From assembly GCA_003449595.1 (NCBI GenBank), contig DMHB01000091.1:1-16398 (forward strand): 16,398 bases of DNA. The letters are read 5' to 3'. The DNA is from Microscillaceae bacterium (GTDB lineage Bacteria; Bacteroidota; Bacteroidia; Cytophagales; Microscillaceae). A model generated the notes under the pieces. That model was given only the letters and a program-made list of their open reading frames with translations. It made no database searches and was not told the origin of the DNA. The translations under genes and the position numbers were made by a program. Shown here one piece after another: positions 14,440-16,398 of the stretch (positions are counted from its first letter, which is position 1; the number at the start of each line of letters is the position of its first letter).

Positions 14440-15891
14440 CTATATTGGCTTGGGGGGTTCTGAATTGGCTAAGGGCGTTGGCCTTTTAAAACCTAAACTT
14501 TCGGCAATGGCCAGCATCATCTGAAAAGCCTCTTCATAATCGTTAGCAATTTTTCCATCTAAGATCGCTTCGCGCAAAGCGGTTTTGATAAGACCTACTT
14601 CTTTGCAAGGCTGCAATTGAAAGGTCTCCATAATAATTTCACCCGTGATGACCGGTTGGAAATTGCGGAGTTTGTCTTTTTCCTCTATTTCGCGCAAGCG
14701 GTTTTCTACAATGTCGAAGTTTTGGAGGTATTGCCTAACTTTTATGTTGTTTTTGGAGGTAATATCGGCCCTGCAAAGCATCATCAGCGCATCGATGTCG
14801 TCGCCTGCGTCGAACAATAACCTACGGATAGCCGAATCGGTAATTTCATCTCTAAACAAAGGAATAGGGCGCAAGTGCAAGCGTACCAATTTTTGAACAA
14901 ATTTCATTTTTTCGTTCAGCGGGAGCTTGAGTTTTTTGAAAATACCCGGCACCATCCGAGCACCTTTGTCTTCGTGTCCGTGGAAGGTCCAACCTGCCCG
15001 CTTGTCAAATTTCTTGGTAGCAGGCTTGGCTATGTCGTGCAAAATAGCCGCCCAACGCAGCCATAAATCGTCCGAAACTTGCGCTACATTGTCGAGCACT
15101 TGCAAAGTATGAAAGAAATTATCTTTGTGTCCCTTGCCATCCATCGTTTCCACCCCTTGCAAGGCTACCAGTTCGGGGAAAAACAAAGGGAGTAGCTCGG
15201 CATAGTACAATAATTTGAAGCCATAAGAGGGCTTGGGGGTTTCTATAATCTTGTTCAGCTCTACGGTAATGCGCTCTTGCGAAACAATTTTAAGGCGTTC
15301 TTTGTGTTGGCGTATCGCGTCGAAAGTGTCGGGGTGGATGTCAAAATTCAACTGGGCTGCAAACCGAATGGCGCGCATCATACGCAAAGGGTCGTCAGAA
15401 AAAGTAATACCCGGCTCAAGGGGTGTACGGATGATTTTTTGGGTCATATCGGCTACTCCGCCAAAAGGGTCGATGAGTTGCCCGAAATCAGCTTTTTGGA
15501 GGCTAATGGCCAAGGCATTGATGGTAAAATCGCGCCGGTTCTGGTCGTCGGCCAATGTGCCCGCTTCTACGGTAGGCTTGCGCGATTCGGCGCTATAAGA
15601 TTCTTTGCGCGCACTCACAAACTCCAGTTCCCATTCGCCTTTACGGATCATCGCAGTGCCAAAATTTTTAAAAATATGCACCGGCACATCATCGCCCAAG
15701 GTTTGGGCCACGTGTTTGGCCAAGGCAATGCCATCGCCTAAGCACACAAAATCGATGTCTTTGCAGGGGCGGTTGAGTATCAAATCGCGCACAAAACCAC
15801 CCACCACAAAGCATTCGATGCCTAATGCCTCACTGCTTTGTTGTATTAGGGCAAAAATGGGATTTTCTTCCAGATATGTTTTATAGTTCAT
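14440..15891 (-). CDS. cca: CCA-adding tRNA nucleotidyltransferase with HD domain
   Basis: This 483-residue protein is a class II nucleotidyltransferase of the CCA-enzyme/poly(A) polymerase family, expected to add or repair the 3' CCA of tRNA in the cytoplasm. The catalytic head shows VVGGFVRDLIL (29-39) and the metal-binding DID (45-47), followed by the nucleotide-selecting RRDFTINALA (119-128) and DDPLRMMRAIRFAAQL (166-181), the neck motif. C-terminally there is an HD phosphohydrolase-type domain with FFHTL (H261), the HD pair LHDIAKP (H285-D286), FHGHE (H304, H306) and RLHLRP (H339). Such HD domains in this family can give 2',3'-cyclic phosphodiesterase or phosphatase activity. A Pro-rich tail ends the protein. 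It sits 27 bases after the small upstream gene and 3 bases before gatB, consistent with a tRNA-maturation operon. Substrate choice (CCA rather than poly(A)) is inferred from context. Confidence 0.92.
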   Translation of the reverse strand: MNYKTYLEENPIFALIQQSSEALGIECFVVGGFVRDLILNRPCKDIDFVCLGDGIALAKHVAQTLGDDVPVHIFKNFGTAMIRKGEWELEFVSARKESYSAESRKPTVEAGTLADDQNRRDFTINALAISLQKADFGQLIDPFGGVADMTQKIIRTPLEPGITFSDDPLRMMRAIRFAAQLNFDIHPDTFDAIRQHKERLKIVSQERITVELNKIIETPKPSYGFKLLYYAELLPLFFPELVALQGVETMDGKGHKDNFFHTLQVLDNVAQVSDDLWLRWAAILHDIAKPATKKFDKRAGWTFHGHEDKGARMVPGIFKKLKLPLNEKMKFVQKLVRLHLRPIPLFRDEITDSAIRRLLFDAGDDIDALMMLCRADITSKNNIKVRQYLQNFDIVENRLREIEEKDKLRNFQPVITGEIIMETFQLQPCKEVGLIKTALREAILDGKIANDYEEAFQMMLAIAESLGFKRPTPLANSEPPKPI

Positions 15892-15918
15892 GGCACTTGC
15901 GGGTAAATCTCGACAGCT

Positions 15919-16380
15919 TTAGGCTGTGGTAAACATTTCTTTCAACAAAGCCCATAGTTGGGCTTTTTGTGCTGGCTCTTGGTTGAGTTGGTCGGGGAGT
16001 TGGGCAAATACTGTCTTTCCTTTCCCTGTTTGGGCATACAATTGATAATAGGCTACTTCTTCGCTGGGCAAAATGTCTGTCCACACGAGCCGGTAGGAAG
16101 CTTCTAAGTCGGTCATTGGCGCAAGCCTATCTACTTGTTGCCACGTTTGCGCAGTAGGCTTTTCTTGCGCCCATAATTTGGTGGCTACTGCTTGTAAAAT
16201 ATTGGAAACCAATACTTTGTCTTCTTCGCTCAGCGCAAAATTATATAAAACCTTTCCTTGTGTAGCACCTCCGTCAGTCAGCCATACAATGCGGCGGGCT
16301 TGGCGGGTTTGTGGAGCATAAAGGGTGTCTGCTTGGAAAAATAATTTCAAAAAAGCATCCTGCGAACTCGTTGTCAGCAT
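15919..16380 (-). CDS. Small protein of unknown function, possible DNA polymerase III psi (HolD)-like
   Basis: This 153-residue soluble protein has no signal peptide or membrane segment. I cannot assign it with certainty. It has a beta-like strand (RRIVWLTDG, 29-37), an acidic helix (SEEDKVLVSNILQAV, 51-65), a middle region (YRLVWTDILP, 96-105) and an ending FAQLPDQLNQEPAQKAQLWALL (125-146, written here in part as LPDQL...KAQLWALLK). The final pattern, a short Leu/Pro turn followed by two alanine- or lysine-rich turns and LW, resembles the C-terminus of E. coli HolD (TDLRANPTARAALWQQI). That is inference from a short match. The start is firm: an in-frame TGA occurs three codons into the window upstream (16390-16392) and this is the first ATG after it. 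It heads the nucleotidyltransferase-gatB run, 27 bases upstream, and is probably cotranscribed. Confidence 0.6.
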   Translation of the reverse strand: MLTTSSQDAFLKLFFQADTLYAPQTRQARRIVWLTDGGATQGKVLYNFALSEEDKVLVSNILQAVATKLWAQEKPTAQTWQQVDRLAPMTDLEASYRLVWTDILPSEEVAYYQLYAQTGKGKTVFAQLPDQLNQEPAQKAQLWALLKEMFTTA

Positions 16381-16398
16381 AGTATTGTTTCAAATGGA

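Noticed and set aside
15277..15741. A 154-codon plus-strand open frame opposite the tRNA nucleotidyltransferase
   Set aside because: The minus strand encodes a complete enzyme with conserved motifs across the same bases. The plus-strand frame is low-complexity and resembles nothing.
15913..15927. A short perfect inverted repeat ACAGC/GCTGT across the stop of the small gene
   Set aside because: A five-base stem with no T run after it is too weak to call a terminator, and one this size is expected by chance.
1..16398. Mobile elements, CRISPR arrays, integration sites or defence genes
   Set aside because: I saw no transposase or integrase motif, no regularly spaced repeats, no tRNA gene and no abrupt change in gene character. 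The window reads as core genome.

Overview
The window looks like chromosomal DNA from a member of the Bacteroidota, probably a Cytophagales-like bacterium. The support is: a DivIC/FtsB-like protein of the Bacteroidota type, a DUF6089-type outer-membrane barrel, a lipoprotein M1 peptidase, a histidine kinase beside a TPR-SpoIIE phosphatase, a promoter box matching TAnnTTTG, and start codons without Shine-Dalgarno sequences. The placement below phylum level is inference. Nothing indicates a prophage, insertion sequence, CRISPR array or conjugative element, and I see no tRNA or rRNA gene. The first 22 bases are Illumina sequencing adapter, so position 1 is an untrimmed contig end rather than biology.

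Left part (23-4561): a HisA-like isomerase lies on the plus strand and ends at a strong, probably bidirectional terminator. Facing it on the minus strand is a two-gene unit: a secreted M1 aminopeptidase lipoprotein followed by a DivIC/FtsB-like division protein. A short divergent intergenic region separates the peptidase from a plus-strand biotin carrier protein.

Middle part (4562-8801): a six-helix membrane GAF histidine kinase is followed after 30 bases by a TPR-coiled coil-SpoIIE (PP2C-type) phosphatase. Together they look like one signalling module. The phosphatase reading frame is broken at a G4 run (7411-7414). Removing one G restores a single 638-residue protein.

Right part (8802-16380), all on the minus strand: reading leftward from the right end there is a small protein with a faint resemblance to the DNA polymerase III psi subunit, a CCA-adding/HD-domain tRNA nucleotidyltransferase, GatB of the tRNA amidotransferase, a DUF6089-like outer-membrane barrel, and a large RND efflux permease. 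The first three are tightly packed and form a probable translation/replication housekeeping operon. The last two each have their own upstream region, and these regions share a 10-base motif.

The points most worth a second look are: a HisA that lacks its conserved N-terminal catalytic aspartate (Ala9), the frameshifted phosphatase, the shared 10-mer before the barrel and pump genes, the psi-like small protein, and the adapter at the contig end. I did not find a clear, wholly new system. Most of the window is ordinary core genome.
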